Below, one piece after another: positions 9,357 through 19,160 of a stretch of 64,000 nucleotides of DNA. The notes below the pieces were generated by a model. That model was given only the letters and a program-made list of their open reading frames with translations. It did no database searches and was not told where the DNA came from. The translations under genes and the position numbers were made by a program. Each line of letters starts with the position of its first letter. Positions within the stretch are counted from its first letter, which is position 1. The stretch lies in assembly GCF_002163675.1 (NCBI RefSeq), contig NZ_CP019334.1, positions 816,001 through 880,000 on the forward strand. Direction: 5' to 3'. Source of the stretch: Polaribacter sp. SA4-12 (lineage in GTDB: Bacteria; Bacteroidota; Bacteroidia; Flavobacteriales; Flavobacteriaceae).

Positions 9357-9364
9357 TATATTTG
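9357..9364 (+). promoter_or_regulatory. -7 element upstream of the RNA methyltransferase
   Basis: TATATTTG fits TAnnTTTG. It lies six bases before the ATG at 9371 and overlaps the TTG at 9362, which argues that the ATG is the true start and the leader is very short. Confidence 0.6.
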
Positions 9365-9370
9365 CTTCAG

Positions 9371-10168
9371 ATGAAAGAAATTACAAGTATTCAAAATTCG
9401 TATGTTAAAAACTTGCTTAAACTGCAAGAAAAGGCAAGAGAAAGAAAAAAACAAGGTTTGTTTATTATTGAAGGAAAACGCGAAATTAGTTTAGCTATTT
9501 CTTCTAAATATGAGTTTGATACAATTCTGTTTTATCCTGATTTAATCTCAGAAGATGAAGTTTTACACCTTTTTAATGCAAATGTAAATAGAATAGAAAT
9601 ATCTAAAGAAGTGTATTATAAATTAGCTTACAGAGGTTCTACAGAAGGCATTATTGCTATTACAAAAGCAAAAGAATTCTCTCTAGAAGATATTCAATTT
9701 AAATCTAAAGAACCACTAATCTTAGTAGCTGAAGGTGTTGAAAAACCAGGTAATATTGGTGCTTTATTAAGAACTGCAGATGCTGCAAATGTAGATGCTG
9801 TTTTTATAGCAAATCCTAAAAGTGATTTGTACAATTCAAATATTATTAGATCTAGTGTTGGTTGTGTTTTTACAAATCAAATTGCTACAGGAACTTCCGA
9901 AGAAATAATTGCTTTTTTACAAAAAAAGAATATTAAAATATATGCTGCCACTTTGCAAAATTCTAATGAATATCACCAAGAAAATTATACAGAAGGTTCG
10001 GCTATCGTTGTTGGTACAGAAGCTACTGGTTTAACTGAAGTTTGGAGAGAAGCTGCAACCCAAAACGTAAATATCCCCATGCAAGGACAAATAGATTCTA
10101 TGAATGTTTCTGTTTCTGCTGCTATTATTTTGTTTGAAGCAAAAAGACAAAGAAAATTTAAAATATAA
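9371..10168 (+). CDS. TrmH/SpoU-family RNA 2'-O-methyltransferase
   Basis: 265 residues. An N-terminal substrate-binding domain (ITSIQNSYVKNLLKLQEKARERKKQGLFIIEGKRE) precedes the SPOUT knot domain, which shows all three family motifs: VEKPGNIGALLRTADAA, then IVVGTEATGLTEVW, then MNVSVSAAIILFEAKRQR. These bind S-adenosylmethionine in the trefoil knot and methylate a ribose in rRNA or tRNA; the exact target cannot be read from the sequence. The start is the ATG at 9371 rather than a TTG nine bases upstream. It is followed after three bases by the ROK kinase gene. Confidence 0.93.
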   Translation: MKEITSIQNSYVKNLLKLQEKARERKKQGLFIIEGKREISLAISSKYEFDTILFYPDLISEDEVLHLFNANVNRIEISKEVYYKLAYRGSTEGIIAITKAKEFSLEDIQFKSKEPLILVAEGVEKPGNIGALLRTADAANVDAVFIANPKSDLYNSNIIRSSVGCVFTNQIATGTSEEIIAFLQKKNIKIYAATLQNSNEYHQENYTEGSAIVVGTEATGLTEVWREAATQNVNIPMQGQIDSMNVSVSAAIILFEAKRQRKFKI

Positions 10169-10171
10169 AGA

Positions 10172-10921
10172 ATGAAAGTATTAGGAATTGACATTGGAGG
10201 GTCAGGAATTAAAGCTGCAATTGTAAACACAAAAAACGGACAATTACTTTCTGAAAGGCATAGAATTGACACTCCAAAACCAGCAACTCCAAAAGCGGTA
10301 GCAAAAGTTGTAAAAGAAATGGTAAATCATTTTGATTGGAAAGGTACTGTTGGTTGTTGTTTTCCTACAATTATTGTTGATGGACAATGTAAACATCATG
10401 GTAATTTAAGTGAAGAATGGGTAGGCGTAAAAGTAGATAAACTCTTTAAAAAGGAATGTGATGGAAATCGTTTTTATGTTAGTAATGATGCAGATTTAGC
10501 TGGAGTAGCAGAAATAAGTTTAGGTGCTGGTAAAGGTGTAAAAGGAAAAATTTTTGTTATTACTTTAGGTACAGGAATAGGGTCAGGACTTTTTTATAAC
10601 GGTAAACTAATTCCGAATGTAGAACTAGGTAGAATTTACCATACAAATGGAGAGATTATAGAAAGTTTTGCTGCAGATTCTGCTAGAAAAAGAGAAAACT
10701 TATCATTAGAAGAATGGGCAAAAAGAGTAGATATATTCTTAAATCATGTTAAAACATTACATACTCCTAAATTATTTATTATAGGTGGAGGAATCAGTAA
10801 AAAGTTTGATAAATTTAAAGAATATTTAACTGTAGATGTTACTGTAGAACCTGCAAAATTCGGAAATAATGCAGGTATTATTGGGGCTGCAATTTTTGCT
10901 GGTAAAAAGCGTAAGAAATAA
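10172..10921 (+). CDS. ppgK: Polyphosphate glucokinase (ROK family)
   Basis: 249 residues with the ROK/hexokinase ATPase fold: the phosphate-1 loop [12 protein letters not shown] at the N-terminus, [12 protein letters not shown], phosphate-2 [12 protein letters not shown] and the adenosine motif [11 protein letters not shown]. The short length, together with [10 protein letters not shown] and the NLSEEWVG segment, matches PpgK, which phosphorylates glucose with polyphosphate (and often ATP). The classic ROK zinc-cysteine cluster is absent, as expected for PpgK. It is translated right after the RNA methyltransferase. Confidence 0.88.
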   Translation: MKVLGIDIGGSGIKAAIVNTKNGQLLSERHRIDTPKPATPKAVAKVVKEMVNHFDWKGTVGCCFPTIIVDGQCKHHGNLSEEWVGVKVDKLFKKECDGNRFYVSNDADLAGVAEISLGAGKGVKGKIFVITLGTGIGSGLFYNGKLIPNVELGRIYHTNGEIIESFAADSARKRENLSLEEWAKRVDIFLNHVKTLHTPKLFIIGGGISKKFDKFKEYLTVDVTVEPAKFGNNAGIIGAAIFAGKKRKK

Positions 10922-11053
10922 ACAAAAGAAAAAGAGTATTAAAATAATTTAGTTTGTTTCTAAACCTAAATTTCGATAAATTAGCTAACTATGTTTATGA
11001 AACATTTAAACGTTGAATAAACATGATAACGTTGGCGAAACCTCTAAAAATAA

Positions 11054-12286
11054 ATGAACCCAACAATTCTATTCTACATAATTATCGCAATTTTAATCAT
11101 CAATTTTATTGTTGATAAAATTTTAGACACATTAAACGAAAAACATTTTGATGATGAAATACCTGAGAAACTAAAGGATGTTTACGATGCAGATGAATAC
11201 AAAAAATCTCAAGCCTACAAAAAAACAAGCGCAAAATTTTCGAATATAACATCATTTGTAACAACCATTTTAACGTTGATTTTCTTTTTAGCTGATGGAT
11301 TTAAATACTTAGATAATTTTGCAAGAACGTATACTGATAATCCTATTCTAGTCGCTTTAATTTTCTTTGGAGTAATTATTTTGGGTTCAGAAATTGTGTC
11401 TACTCCTCTCTCCTATTACAGCACATTTGTAATAGAAGAAAAATTTGGTTTTAATAAATCAACAAAAAAAATATTTTGGTTAGATAAAATTAAAGGATTG
11501 TTTATAAGTGTTTTATTAGGTCTTGGAATTTTATCATTAGTTATTTGGTTTTATCAATTAACAGGTAAAAATTTCTGGATTTATGCTTGGATATCCGTTG
11601 CTGTATTTTCTTTATTCATCAATATGTTTCATGCAAAATTGATTGTTCCTTTGTTTAATAAACAGAGTCCTTTAGAAGATGGAGAATTAAAATCTGCTAT
11701 AGAAAAATATGCAAAAAATGTTGGTTTTACAATCAACAATATTTTTGTGATTGATGGTTCTAAACGTTCTACAAAAGCAAATGCGTATTTCTCTGGCTTT
11801 GGTTCTCAGAAAAGAATTACTCTATATGATACATTAATAAATGATTTAGATACTGATGAAATTGTAGCTGTTTTAGCACACGAAGTTGGTCATTATAAAA
11901 GAAAACATATTATTTTTAATCTAATTTCATCAATCTTACTTACAGGATTAACACTGTTTATTTTATCATTATTCGTTAATTCGCCTGTTTTATCAGAAGC
12001 TTTAGGTGTTTCTATACCCAGTTTTCATATTGGTTTAATTGCTTTTGGAATTTTATATTCACCAATTTCTGAAGTTACTGGGTTGTTTATGAATTATATG
12101 TCTAGAAAATTCGAATATCAAGCAGATAATTATGCTAAAGAAACTTTTGAAGGAAAAGCCTTGATAACATCACTTAAAAACTTATCTAAAAATAGTTTGA
12201 GTAATTTAACTCCTCATCCAGCCTATGTTTTCGCCCATTATTCACATCCAACTTTGTTGGAAAGAATTAAGAACTTAGAAAAATAA
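11054..12286 (+). CDS. M48 metalloprotease, Ste24/CAAX prenyl protease 1 type
   Basis: 410 residues with about seven membrane segments. The zinc motif is LAHEVGHYKRKH, and the third ligand region is EYQADNYAKETF. The architecture, with N-terminal hydrophobic helices and the long DGSKRSTKANAYFSGFG stretch before the catalytic motif, is that of Ste24-type integral membrane proteases. In bacteria the likely role is membrane protein quality control or signal-peptide clearance, because prenylated CAAX substrates are lacking. It ends two bases before the stop of the convergent neighbour. Confidence 0.93.
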   Translation: MNPTILFYIIIAILIINFIVDKILDTLNEKHFDDEIPEKLKDVYDADEYKKSQAYKKTSAKFSNITSFVTTILTLIFFLADGFKYLDNFARTYTDNPILVALIFFGVIILGSEIVSTPLSYYSTFVIEEKFGFNKSTKKIFWLDKIKGLFISVLLGLGILSLVIWFYQLTGKNFWIYAWISVAVFSLFINMFHAKLIVPLFNKQSPLEDGELKSAIEKYAKNVGFTINNIFVIDGSKRSTKANAYFSGFGSQKRITLYDTLINDLDTDEIVAVLAHEVGHYKRKHIIFNLISSILLTGLTLFILSLFVNSPVLSEALGVSIPSFHIGLIAFGILYSPISEVTGLFMNYMSRKFEYQADNYAKETFEGKALITSLKNLSKNSLSNLTPHPAYVFAHYSHPTLLERIKNLEK

Positions 12287-12288
12287 TT

Positions 12289-12765
12289 TTAATTTTTATC
12301 AATTACAGATTGTACTGCTTTTTCTAACATAACTTTGTAGTTACCATCTTCAGTAGCTTCAACTAAAGTAGTTATCATAATAACAGATTCATTATCATAT
12401 TTAATACAATAATTTCTATTTATAAAATCTGTATCGTCTTTATTTATAGGTCCTTCAATAAAAAAAACTTTTTTACCAGAAATTTCCTTTTCTGCTTTTT
12501 TATTGAACTTTTTTTCTGTAAAAAATTTCAACATTTTTACTTTTTGATTCTTATAAGAATCTACAACAAATGCCGATAAAAACAGAACTTTAGGTTCTCC
12601 AGACATATACGTATTATCACTTACTTTAGAAAAAACAGTAGCATCGATATCTACTTTAACTTCTTTTACGGTGTGATTAAGATGAGCATCAATTTCTTTA
12701 GAGTGTTGAGATTGAATACTGCTACTAATTAAAAGTAATACAAATACTAAATACGCTTTTTTCAT
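12289..12765 (-). CDS. Small exported protein of unknown function
   Basis: 158 residues with a signal peptide (KKAYLVFVLLLISSSIQSQ). The mature domain has alternating charged strands (KVSDNTYMSGEPKVLFLSAFVVDSYKNQKVKMLKFFTEKKF) and one cysteine in NRNYCIKY. The family is not recognised. It is convergent with the Ste24 protease with only two bases between stops and no terminator hairpin between them. Confidence 0.7.
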   Translation of the reverse strand: MKKAYLVFVLLLISSSIQSQHSKEIDAHLNHTVKEVKVDIDATVFSKVSDNTYMSGEPKVLFLSAFVVDSYKNQKVKMLKFFTEKKFNKKAEKEISGKKVFFIEGPINKDDTDFINRNYCIKYDNESVIMITTLVEATEDGNYKVMLEKAVQSVIDKN

Positions 12766-12875
12766 CTCACAAAATTAATGAAAAATATCTCTAATTTAGA
12801 ATCTTAATTTCTTGTTTCTTAAAATTCTTATTCCTAATTTCACTTTATGTTTAAAACTTAATCTGAAAAACACAT

Positions 12876-15095
12876 TTGGAATATACAGCAACCATAGAAG
12901 AAGAGAATAAAGAAATAGCAAATCGTTACAAAGATTTACTAAAAGGAACTTATGAGGTTTTATCAAAAGAAGATAAAGAACTTATAAGAAAAGCTTTTGA
13001 TATTGCTGTAGATGCACATTCTAAACAGCGAAGAAAAAGTGGTGAACCTTATATTTATCATCCAATTGCAGTTGCAAAAATTGTTGCTTATGAAATTGGT
13101 TTAGATGCGGTTTCTATTGCATCTGCCCTATTGCATGATGTTGTTGAAGATACAGAATATACCACAGACGATATGGAACGTCTTTTTGGTAAAACTATTG
13201 CAAGAATTGTAAACGGATTGACTAAAATATCTCGTTTAAATAAAGAGCAAGATGCTTCTATACAAGCAGAAAATTTTAGAAAAATGCTCTTAACATTAAA
13301 TGATGATGTTCGAGTTATATTGATAAAAATTGCAGATAGGCTTCATAATATGCAAACTATGGATTCTATGCCCGCTCACAAACAGGTTAAAATTGCTTCA
13401 GAAACTTTATATATTTATGCGCCTTTAGCACATCGTTTAGGTTTATATAATATTAAAACTGAATTAGAAGATTTAGGCTTAAAATATACAGAACCGGAGG
13501 CTTATAACGGTATTTTAAATAAAATAAAAAAGAGTAAAGAAGATCAACAAAATTATTTAGACCGATTTGAAGAAACTTTAAAGGCAGGTTTAGATAAAGA
13601 GAACTTTGATTATGAAATAAAAGGACGTTTTAAATCCATTTATTCGATTCGTAAAAAAATGATCAGTCAAAATGTAACTTTTGATGAAGTTTATGATAAA
13701 TATGCAATTAGAATTATTTACAATCCTAATTCTAATGATGACAAGTTTGATGCTTGGAAAATTTATACCATTGTTACAGATTATTTTAAACCAAACCCAA
13801 CTCGTTTAAGAGATTGGATTTCTCAACCTAAATCTACCGGTTATGAAGCCTTACACATTACTGTTGTCGGTCCAGATTCTCAATGGGTAGAAGTACAAAT
13901 TCGTTCTAGTAGAATGAATGAAATTGCAGAAAAAGGATATGCTGCACATTTTAAATATAAACAAGGAGAAGGTAAAGACAATGGTTTAGAAGGTTGGTTA
14001 AATAAATTAAAAGAAACTTTAGAAACTCAGAATTTAAATGCGGTAGATTTTGTAGAAAATTTTAAGTTAAATTTATATTCAAAAGAGATTTATGTTTTTA
14101 CCCCAAAAGGGGATTTAAAATCGCTTCCAAAAAACGCAACTGCTTTAGATTTTGCATTTTCTATTCATACAGATGTTGGCTTAAAATGTAGAGGCGCAAA
14201 AGTTAATGGAAAATTAATGCCATTAAGCCATCAACTAAAAAGTGGAGACCAAATAGAAGTAATTACAACTACTTCTAACAAACCAAATTCTAGATGGTTA
14301 GATTTTGTAATTACAGCAAGAGCTAAAGCAAAAATTAGAGCTGCTTTAAATGAAGAAGAAAAGGAAATTGCAGAAGAAGGAAAGGCTGTTTTAATGCGAA
14401 AACTCCGTCATTTAAAAATTGCTTTTAACGATAAGACTACAAATGAATTAGTCAACTATTTTAAATTAAGAACTAGTTTTGATTTATTTTTTAGATTTGG
14501 TAATGGAGCAATAGACAATACACAATTAAAAGCTTTTGTATCTCAACGAAATAGTAAAATTTTTAACTTCTTTAAAACAAAATTAAGAAGAAATACAGCA
14601 GAAAAAGAACATCCGGAAGCAACTGAAATTACTGAAAAATATGATGCCTTAGTTTTTGGTAAGGATGAACAAAAATTAGATTATAAACTTTCTAAATGTT
14701 GTAATCCAATTCCTGGAGATAAAGTTTTTGGCTTTTTAACGATTAATGAAGGTATAAAAGTTCATAAAATGAACTGCCCGAATGCTATTTCTTTACAATC
14801 TAACTATGCATATAGAGTTATGCAAGCAAAATGGATTGACTCTACTAAACAAGATTTTAAAGTGATTTTAGAAATCTCAGGAGTTGACAATCAAGGAATG
14901 GCAAATGATGTAACTCGTATTATTTCTAATAATATGGGCGTTTTTATTAACAGTATTAATATCAAAGGACACGAAGGTGTATTTGATGGTAAAATCTCTT
15001 TAAGTGTTAAGAACAGCTCGCAGTTAGACAAGTTGATAAAAAACCTACTTAAAATAGAAGGAATCAAAAAAGTAGAACGTGTTAATACTTTGTAA
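12876..15095 (+). CDS. Bifunctional (p)ppGpp synthetase/hydrolase, RelA/SpoT
   Basis: 739 residues in the standard order: an HD hydrolase domain (YIYHPIAVAKIV, LLHDVVEDTEYT, IADRLHNMQT), a synthetase domain (GRFKSIYSIRKKM, YEALHITVVG, EVQIRS), a TGS domain (YVFTPKGDLKSLPKNATALDFAFSIH), a Cys-rich helical region (KLSKCCNPIPGDKVFGF) and a C-terminal ACT domain. Hydrolase and synthetase motifs both look intact, so the enzyme should make and degrade the alarmone. The start is a TTG at 12876; the frame has a stop just upstream and no ATG, and the next methionine lies well inside the HD domain. Confidence 0.96.
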   Translation: MEYTATIEEENKEIANRYKDLLKGTYEVLSKEDKELIRKAFDIAVDAHSKQRRKSGEPYIYHPIAVAKIVAYEIGLDAVSIASALLHDVVEDTEYTTDDMERLFGKTIARIVNGLTKISRLNKEQDASIQAENFRKMLLTLNDDVRVILIKIADRLHNMQTMDSMPAHKQVKIASETLYIYAPLAHRLGLYNIKTELEDLGLKYTEPEAYNGILNKIKKSKEDQQNYLDRFEETLKAGLDKENFDYEIKGRFKSIYSIRKKMISQNVTFDEVYDKYAIRIIYNPNSNDDKFDAWKIYTIVTDYFKPNPTRLRDWISQPKSTGYEALHITVVGPDSQWVEVQIRSSRMNEIAEKGYAAHFKYKQGEGKDNGLEGWLNKLKETLETQNLNAVDFVENFKLNLYSKEIYVFTPKGDLKSLPKNATALDFAFSIHTDVGLKCRGAKVNGKLMPLSHQLKSGDQIEVITTTSNKPNSRWLDFVITARAKAKIRAALNEEEKEIAEEGKAVLMRKLRHLKIAFNDKTTNELVNYFKLRTSFDLFFRFGNGAIDNTQLKAFVSQRNSKIFNFFKTKLRRNTAEKEHPEATEITEKYDALVFGKDEQKLDYKLSKCCNPIPGDKVFGFLTINEGIKVHKMNCPNAISLQSNYAYRVMQAKWIDSTKQDFKVILEISGVDNQGMANDVTRIISNNMGVFINSINIKGHEGVFDGKISLSVKNSSQLDKLIKNLLKIEGIKKVERVNTL

Positions 15096-15137
15096 ATATC
15101 ATTTGATTAAAAGTATTCTTTTATTCAGAAATAACTG

Positions 15138-15145
15138 TAAATTTG
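15138..15145 (+). promoter_or_regulatory. -7 element upstream of the Fur-family gene
   Basis: TAAATTTG, an exact TAnnTTTG match, placed 24 bases before the ATG at 15170. It suggests that fur-purA can be transcribed independently of relA/spoT. Confidence 0.6.
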
Positions 15146-15169
15146 TTTTTTTGTAAAAATCATTCATAA

Positions 15170-15619
15170 ATGAGTAATTCTCTTGAAAATCAAGAAATAG
15201 TAAAAAAAGTTTTCACTACATATTTAGGGGAAAATAAACATAGAAAAACGCCAGAACGTTATGCTATTCTTCAAGAAATATATGTAGCTGATGAGCATTT
15301 TGACATAGAATCTCTCTATATCAAAATGAAAAATAAAAACTATCGTGTTAGTAGAGCTACACTCTATAATACAATAGATTTACTTTTAGATTGCGGTTTA
15401 GTTAGAAAACATCAATTTGATGGACAATCTATGGCACGTTATGAAAAAAGTTATTTTGATAAAAATCATGACCACGTAATTTTTACTGATTCTGGAGAAG
15501 TAAAAGAATTTTGTGATCCACGAATTCAAATCATCAAAAAAACCATAGAAGAAGTTTTTGATATTGACATACATAATCATTCACTTTATTTTTATGGAAC
15601 AAAAAAGAACAAATCTTAA
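15170..15619 (+). CDS. Fur-family transcriptional regulator
   Basis: 149 residues with the Fur winged helix ([12 protein letters not shown], then [28 protein letters not shown]) and a dimerisation domain containing [20 protein letters not shown]. The histidine metal-binding motif is present, but the C-terminal CxxC pair that holds structural zinc in many Fur/PerR proteins is absent. It therefore belongs to the zinc-poor branch common in Bacteroidota. Position between relA/spoT and purA is, from memory, a conserved flavobacterial order. Whether it senses iron, peroxide or another metal cannot be told. Confidence 0.88.
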   Translation: MSNSLENQEIVKKVFTTYLGENKHRKTPERYAILQEIYVADEHFDIESLYIKMKNKNYRVSRATLYNTIDLLLDCGLVRKHQFDGQSMARYEKSYFDKNHDHVIFTDSGEVKEFCDPRIQIIKKTIEEVFDIDIHNHSLYFYGTKKNKS

Positions 15620-15663
15620 TTAACAACAATACAACAAAAAACAACTAATTAACAACAACTATA

Positions 15664-16935
15664 ATGGCTGTAGATTTATTACTAGGATTACAATGGGGAG
15701 ATGAAGGTAAAGGTAAAATAGTAGACGTACTTACCAAAAACTATGATATCATTGCTCGTTTTCAAGGTGGCCCAAATGCAGGACACACTTTAATTTTTGA
15801 TGGACGTAAACACGTTTTACATACAATTCCGTCTGGAATTTTCCATAAAACAGCTTTAAATGTAGTTGGAAATGGTGTTGTAATTGACCCTGTTATTTTT
15901 CAGAAAGAATTAGAAAATCTTGATCAACATGATATAGATTATACTTCTAAATTATTAATTTCTAGAAAAGCGCACTTAATCTTACCAACACATAGATTAT
16001 TAGATGCTGCTTCAGAAACTTCTAAAGGAAAAGCTAAAATTGGTTCTACATTAAAAGGAATTGGTCCAACTTATATGGACAAGACTGGTAGAAACGGAAT
16101 GAGAGTTGGAGATTTAGAATTAGAAAACTGGAAAGAAAAATATGATGCTTTAACAGCAAAACATATTAAAATGTTAGAATTCTTTGATGTTCAGGTTGAA
16201 TATGATTTAAAAGAATTAGAAGCAGAATTTTGTAGAGGAATTGACAAATTAAGAACTTTAGCTTTTATTGATAGTGAAGAGTTTTTAAACCAAGCAATAA
16301 AAGATAAAAAAACAATTTTAGCAGAAGGAGCTCAAGGTTCTTTATTAGATATTGACTTTGGTACATATCCTTTTGTAACATCTTCTAATACTACAGCAGC
16401 AGGTGCTTGTACAGGTTTAGGAGTTGCTCCAAATAGAATTGGTGAAGTTTTTGGAATCTTTAAAGCATACACAACTCGAGTTGGTTCTGGTCCTTTTCCT
16501 ACTGAATTATTTGATAAAGATGGTGAAGATATGGCTAGAATTGGTCATGAATTTGGAGCAACAACTGGAAGAGCAAGACGTTGTGGTTGGTTAGATCTAG
16601 TAGCATTAAAATATGCTGTAGATGTAAACGGAGTTACACAATTAATGATGATGAAGGGTGATGTTTTATCTGGATTTGATACTTTAAAAGTTTGTACTTC
16701 TTACAACTATAAAGGAGAAGAAATTAGCCATTTACCTTATAACATTGAACCAGAAAACGTTTCTGTAAACTATACCGAATTTAAAGGATGGGAAGATGAT
16801 TTAACACAAATGACTTCTGCAGATCAATTACCACAAAATTTACTAGACTATGTTGCTTTTATTGAAAAAGAAACTGGAGTTCCTGTATCTATTGTATCTG
16901 TTGGTCCGGATAGAAAACAAACAATTACGAGATAA
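15664..16935 (+). CDS. purA: Adenylosuccinate synthetase
   Basis: 423 residues. It catalyses GTP-dependent ligation of IMP and aspartate, the first committed step to AMP. The signature loop LGLQWGDEGKGKIVD opens the protein, followed by FQGGPNAGHTL, the IMP-binding KGIGPTYMDKTGRNG, and GHEFGATTGRARRCGWLD. Length and motifs are complete. It follows the Fur-family gene after 44 bases and ends at a strong terminator. Confidence 0.98.
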   Translation: MAVDLLLGLQWGDEGKGKIVDVLTKNYDIIARFQGGPNAGHTLIFDGRKHVLHTIPSGIFHKTALNVVGNGVVIDPVIFQKELENLDQHDIDYTSKLLISRKAHLILPTHRLLDAASETSKGKAKIGSTLKGIGPTYMDKTGRNGMRVGDLELENWKEKYDALTAKHIKMLEFFDVQVEYDLKELEAEFCRGIDKLRTLAFIDSEEFLNQAIKDKKTILAEGAQGSLLDIDFGTYPFVTSSNTTAAGACTGLGVAPNRIGEVFGIFKAYTTRVGSGPFPTELFDKDGEDMARIGHEFGATTGRARRCGWLDLVALKYAVDVNGVTQLMMMKGDVLSGFDTLKVCTSYNYKGEEISHLPYNIEPENVSVNYTEFKGWEDDLTQMTSADQLPQNLLDYVAFIEKETGVPVSIVSVGPDRKQTITR

Positions 16936-16955
16936 TTCTCAATAATTAATAAATT

Positions 16956-16990
16956 AAAAAGCATCTTTCAAAATGAAAGATGCTTTTTTT
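16956..16990 (+). terminator. Terminator after purA
   Basis: Fifteen-base arms (16956-16970 and 16974-16988) around an AAA loop, ending in a T-run. The A-run on the left makes it usable on the minus strand too, for the orphan gene ending at 17012. Confidence 0.95.
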
Positions 16991-17011
16991 ATGCTTAATA
17001 ATTTCTATATT

Positions 17012-18814
17012 TTACTTAAGATTTTCAATCTCAACACCTATTAAAACTAATTTGTTTTGTTCTGCCTGAAGTGCATTTAAAAGAGCTTCTTTATGTTCTA
17101 CAAAAAATTGCTTCTGTGTAGTAAATATTTCATTATAATAACGAATTCCTTCTTCTAAATTCTTTTTAAACTTCGTTAAAGATCTCAATTGTTTTTTATC
17201 AATAGTAGCCTTAACATCATCTACTTTATCTTGTAAATGAGTAATATAAAGAGATAATTCTTTAATAAACACATTAGGTCTATCATTTCTAGTTAACATA
17301 TTACCTCTACCATAAATGTGATCTGTAATTCCACGTAAACTCATTATTTTATCATAATAAGCCATATTAGGACCAGGACAGACTGAAACCCCATCTCCTG
17401 TTTTCTTTGTACTTACATTATTTAAAAGCAATGTAGAAGTACCTAAACCAACACAAATACAAGATTTTTCGGTAACCTTATTTACTTTTTTCTCTTTTTC
17501 TTCAGAAGAGATTTCTAAAGCATCTATTTCTTTTAATTTTAAATGCTGATATTCTCTAGAAGCAGTACATAAACCTGTTTCTTTAAATTCATGATTTAAT
17601 GCTATAAATTTATTCGGACAAGAAGTACCTGGTCTTCCTTTATCTATTAACTCTTGTCTGTGAATATCTTTTGTGTTTCCTCTAAGTGTATTAAAAGGAA
17701 CTCCTAAAGGAGAGCTATCACTTAAATACAAATCTTTCTCTTTAGAATTTGATAATAATTCCATTGTTTTTTCATCAACACTTGTTGCTTCTGGAACTAA
17801 TAAAAAAGGACTTCCCCAACCTACTGAATCTAATTGGTATTCTTCCATTAAGAAAGTATGTTCTTCATCTGTACCTACCCCACCTTGAGTTGTAATTTTC
17901 AACTCTAAATCGTTTATAGGTAAAACTTTGTCAGCTTCTTTTAAAGCCGCTATCAATAACTCTTGAGTTTGGCTTTTTAAAACTTCTTTATTCTCTTTAA
18001 ACTCCTTTAAAACAGGTCCCATTAAAAATCCTTCAGTAGCGAAAGCGTGACCTCCACAATTTAATCCAGATTCAATTCTGTATTCTGAAACCCATAATCC
18101 TTTTTTAGCCAAAAATTTTCCTTGGATAAATGCAGATCTGTAATCAGATACTTTTAAAATAATTTTCTTTTTAATGTTTCCATTTGCATCAGGAAAAAAA
18201 TCTTTAAAATTACTCATATAAGAGTATAATCTTGGATTCATACCTGCAGAAAGTACTAAAGAAGAAGATAGCTTACTTTCAGAAAAACCTCTTAACGCTG
18301 CATGAGCATCGTTATATTCTATTGGTAGTAATTCTTTATTAAGGTAATTTCCTTTATCAATCTTGGTCATAATATTGACGTCAATACTACCCATTGATAA
18401 ATTTTTATTTGCCCAATCTTTAATTTTAGAAAAGTCTACACCATCTTCAGTAAGCTTTGTAAACTCTTTCTTTAAAGAAGAATATTCAGGTAACATATGA
18501 ATATAATCTTTTAATGCTTTACTTTTTTCTGATGTTATATTCTTTAGTTGGTTAAATTTTTCTTCTGTTTGGTCATGTAATAAATTCAAGTAAGAAGTAA
18601 TTCTCTTTGCTCTAAAATCATCAACTTTATCTGAAATTTCTTTATACGGAATTTCAAATTTATCGCTATAAACTTTTCGCATTTTTTCTACTAAAATATC
18701 GTCTACTAAAGAAATAACAGAGTCGATACCAAATTGAGCTACTTTTAAAGGTGAATCTATTGTAAATCCTATTCCCATAACAGGAATGTGAAATGAATGT
18801 GCCTTTTTTGCCAT
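17012..18814 (-). CDS. Large uncharacterised conserved protein under a Crp/Fnr-type site
   Basis: A soluble 600-residue protein with no signal peptide or membrane segment. It opens with a very conserved-looking block, HIPVMGIGFTIDSPLKVAQF. Six notable cysteines occur in motifs: GLNCGGHAF (C253), GTSCPNKF (C399), LCTASREY (C416), SCICVG (C452, C454) and SVCPGPNM (C479). Segments such as TTQGGVGTDEEHTFL and YLSDSSPLGVPFN look like nucleotide- or flavin-enzyme loops, but I cannot place the fold. The C-terminus (about 530-600) is predicted helical. I recall unnamed homologues in other Bacteroidota and in Chlorobi. The promoter and position next to ric1 and nos suggest a role in anaerobic or NO metabolism. 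A metal or Fe-S enzyme is possible but not shown. Confidence 0.9.
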   Translation of the reverse strand: MAKKAHSFHIPVMGIGFTIDSPLKVAQFGIDSVISLVDDILVEKMRKVYSDKFEIPYKEISDKVDDFRAKRITSYLNLLHDQTEEKFNQLKNITSEKSKALKDYIHMLPEYSSLKKEFTKLTEDGVDFSKIKDWANKNLSMGSIDVNIMTKIDKGNYLNKELLPIEYNDAHAALRGFSESKLSSSLVLSAGMNPRLYSYMSNFKDFFPDANGNIKKKIILKVSDYRSAFIQGKFLAKKGLWVSEYRIESGLNCGGHAFATEGFLMGPVLKEFKENKEVLKSQTQELLIAALKEADKVLPINDLELKITTQGGVGTDEEHTFLMEEYQLDSVGWGSPFLLVPEATSVDEKTMELLSNSKEKDLYLSDSSPLGVPFNTLRGNTKDIHRQELIDKGRPGTSCPNKFIALNHEFKETGLCTASREYQHLKLKEIDALEISSEEKEKKVNKVTEKSCICVGLGTSTLLLNNVSTKKTGDGVSVCPGPNMAYYDKIMSLRGITDHIYGRGNMLTRNDRPNVFIKELSLYITHLQDKVDDVKATIDKKQLRSLTKFKKNLEEGIRYYNEIFTTQKQFFVEHKEALLNALQAEQNKLVLIGVEIENLK

Positions 18815-19096
18815 TTAATATAAATGTTTAATTAATTTTAATTAAGCTCGCAATATATTCTTAAAACATTTTATAAAATATGATTATTATCATTAAAGAA
18901 TGAGCAGAAAAGTAAAAAAATAACTAAACTATATGCATAAAAAATGCTTTTTTAATACATATAAAACAACAAATGAGATTTTTTTATGCTAGTATTTAAT
19001 AGAAAACGATAATATTAATGAATTTGATAAATTATAGAAGTATTGTTTAATACAATAAAGAGAATTATTTATCTAACTAATTGATTGATTGACAAC
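18815..19096. other. Non-coding gap upstream of the 600-residue gene
   Basis: The only gap above 300 bases in this part (18815-19160). It holds the Crp/Fnr-type promoter of the minus gene at 18851-18892 and the ric1 terminator at 19097-19131. The remaining very AT-rich 18893-19096 shows no ORF, tRNA or repeat to me. Confidence 0.6.
18851..18892 (-). promoter_or_regulatory. Crp/Fnr-type box and promoter for the 600-residue gene
   Basis: The palindrome TGAT-TATT-ATCA lies at 18881-18892 (centre 18886.5). On the minus strand, TATATTG (complement of 18851-18857) stands where the -7 element is expected, with its TTG beginning 33.5 bases from the centre. The -7 match is weaker than at the other sites. 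The implied start is about 30 bases before the ATG. Confidence 0.65.
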
Positions 19097-19131
19097 AAAA
19101 AGAGCGTTAAAAATAAATTAACGCTCTTTTT
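19097..19131 (-). terminator. Terminator downstream of ric1
   Basis: Perfect 14-base arms (19097-19110 and 19118-19131) around a 7-base loop, with an A-run/T-run on both sides. It lies 30 bases past the ric1 stop on the minus strand. Confidence 0.93.
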
Positions 19132-19160
19132 CTAAATTTTAGTGGGAAATACTACACTAT

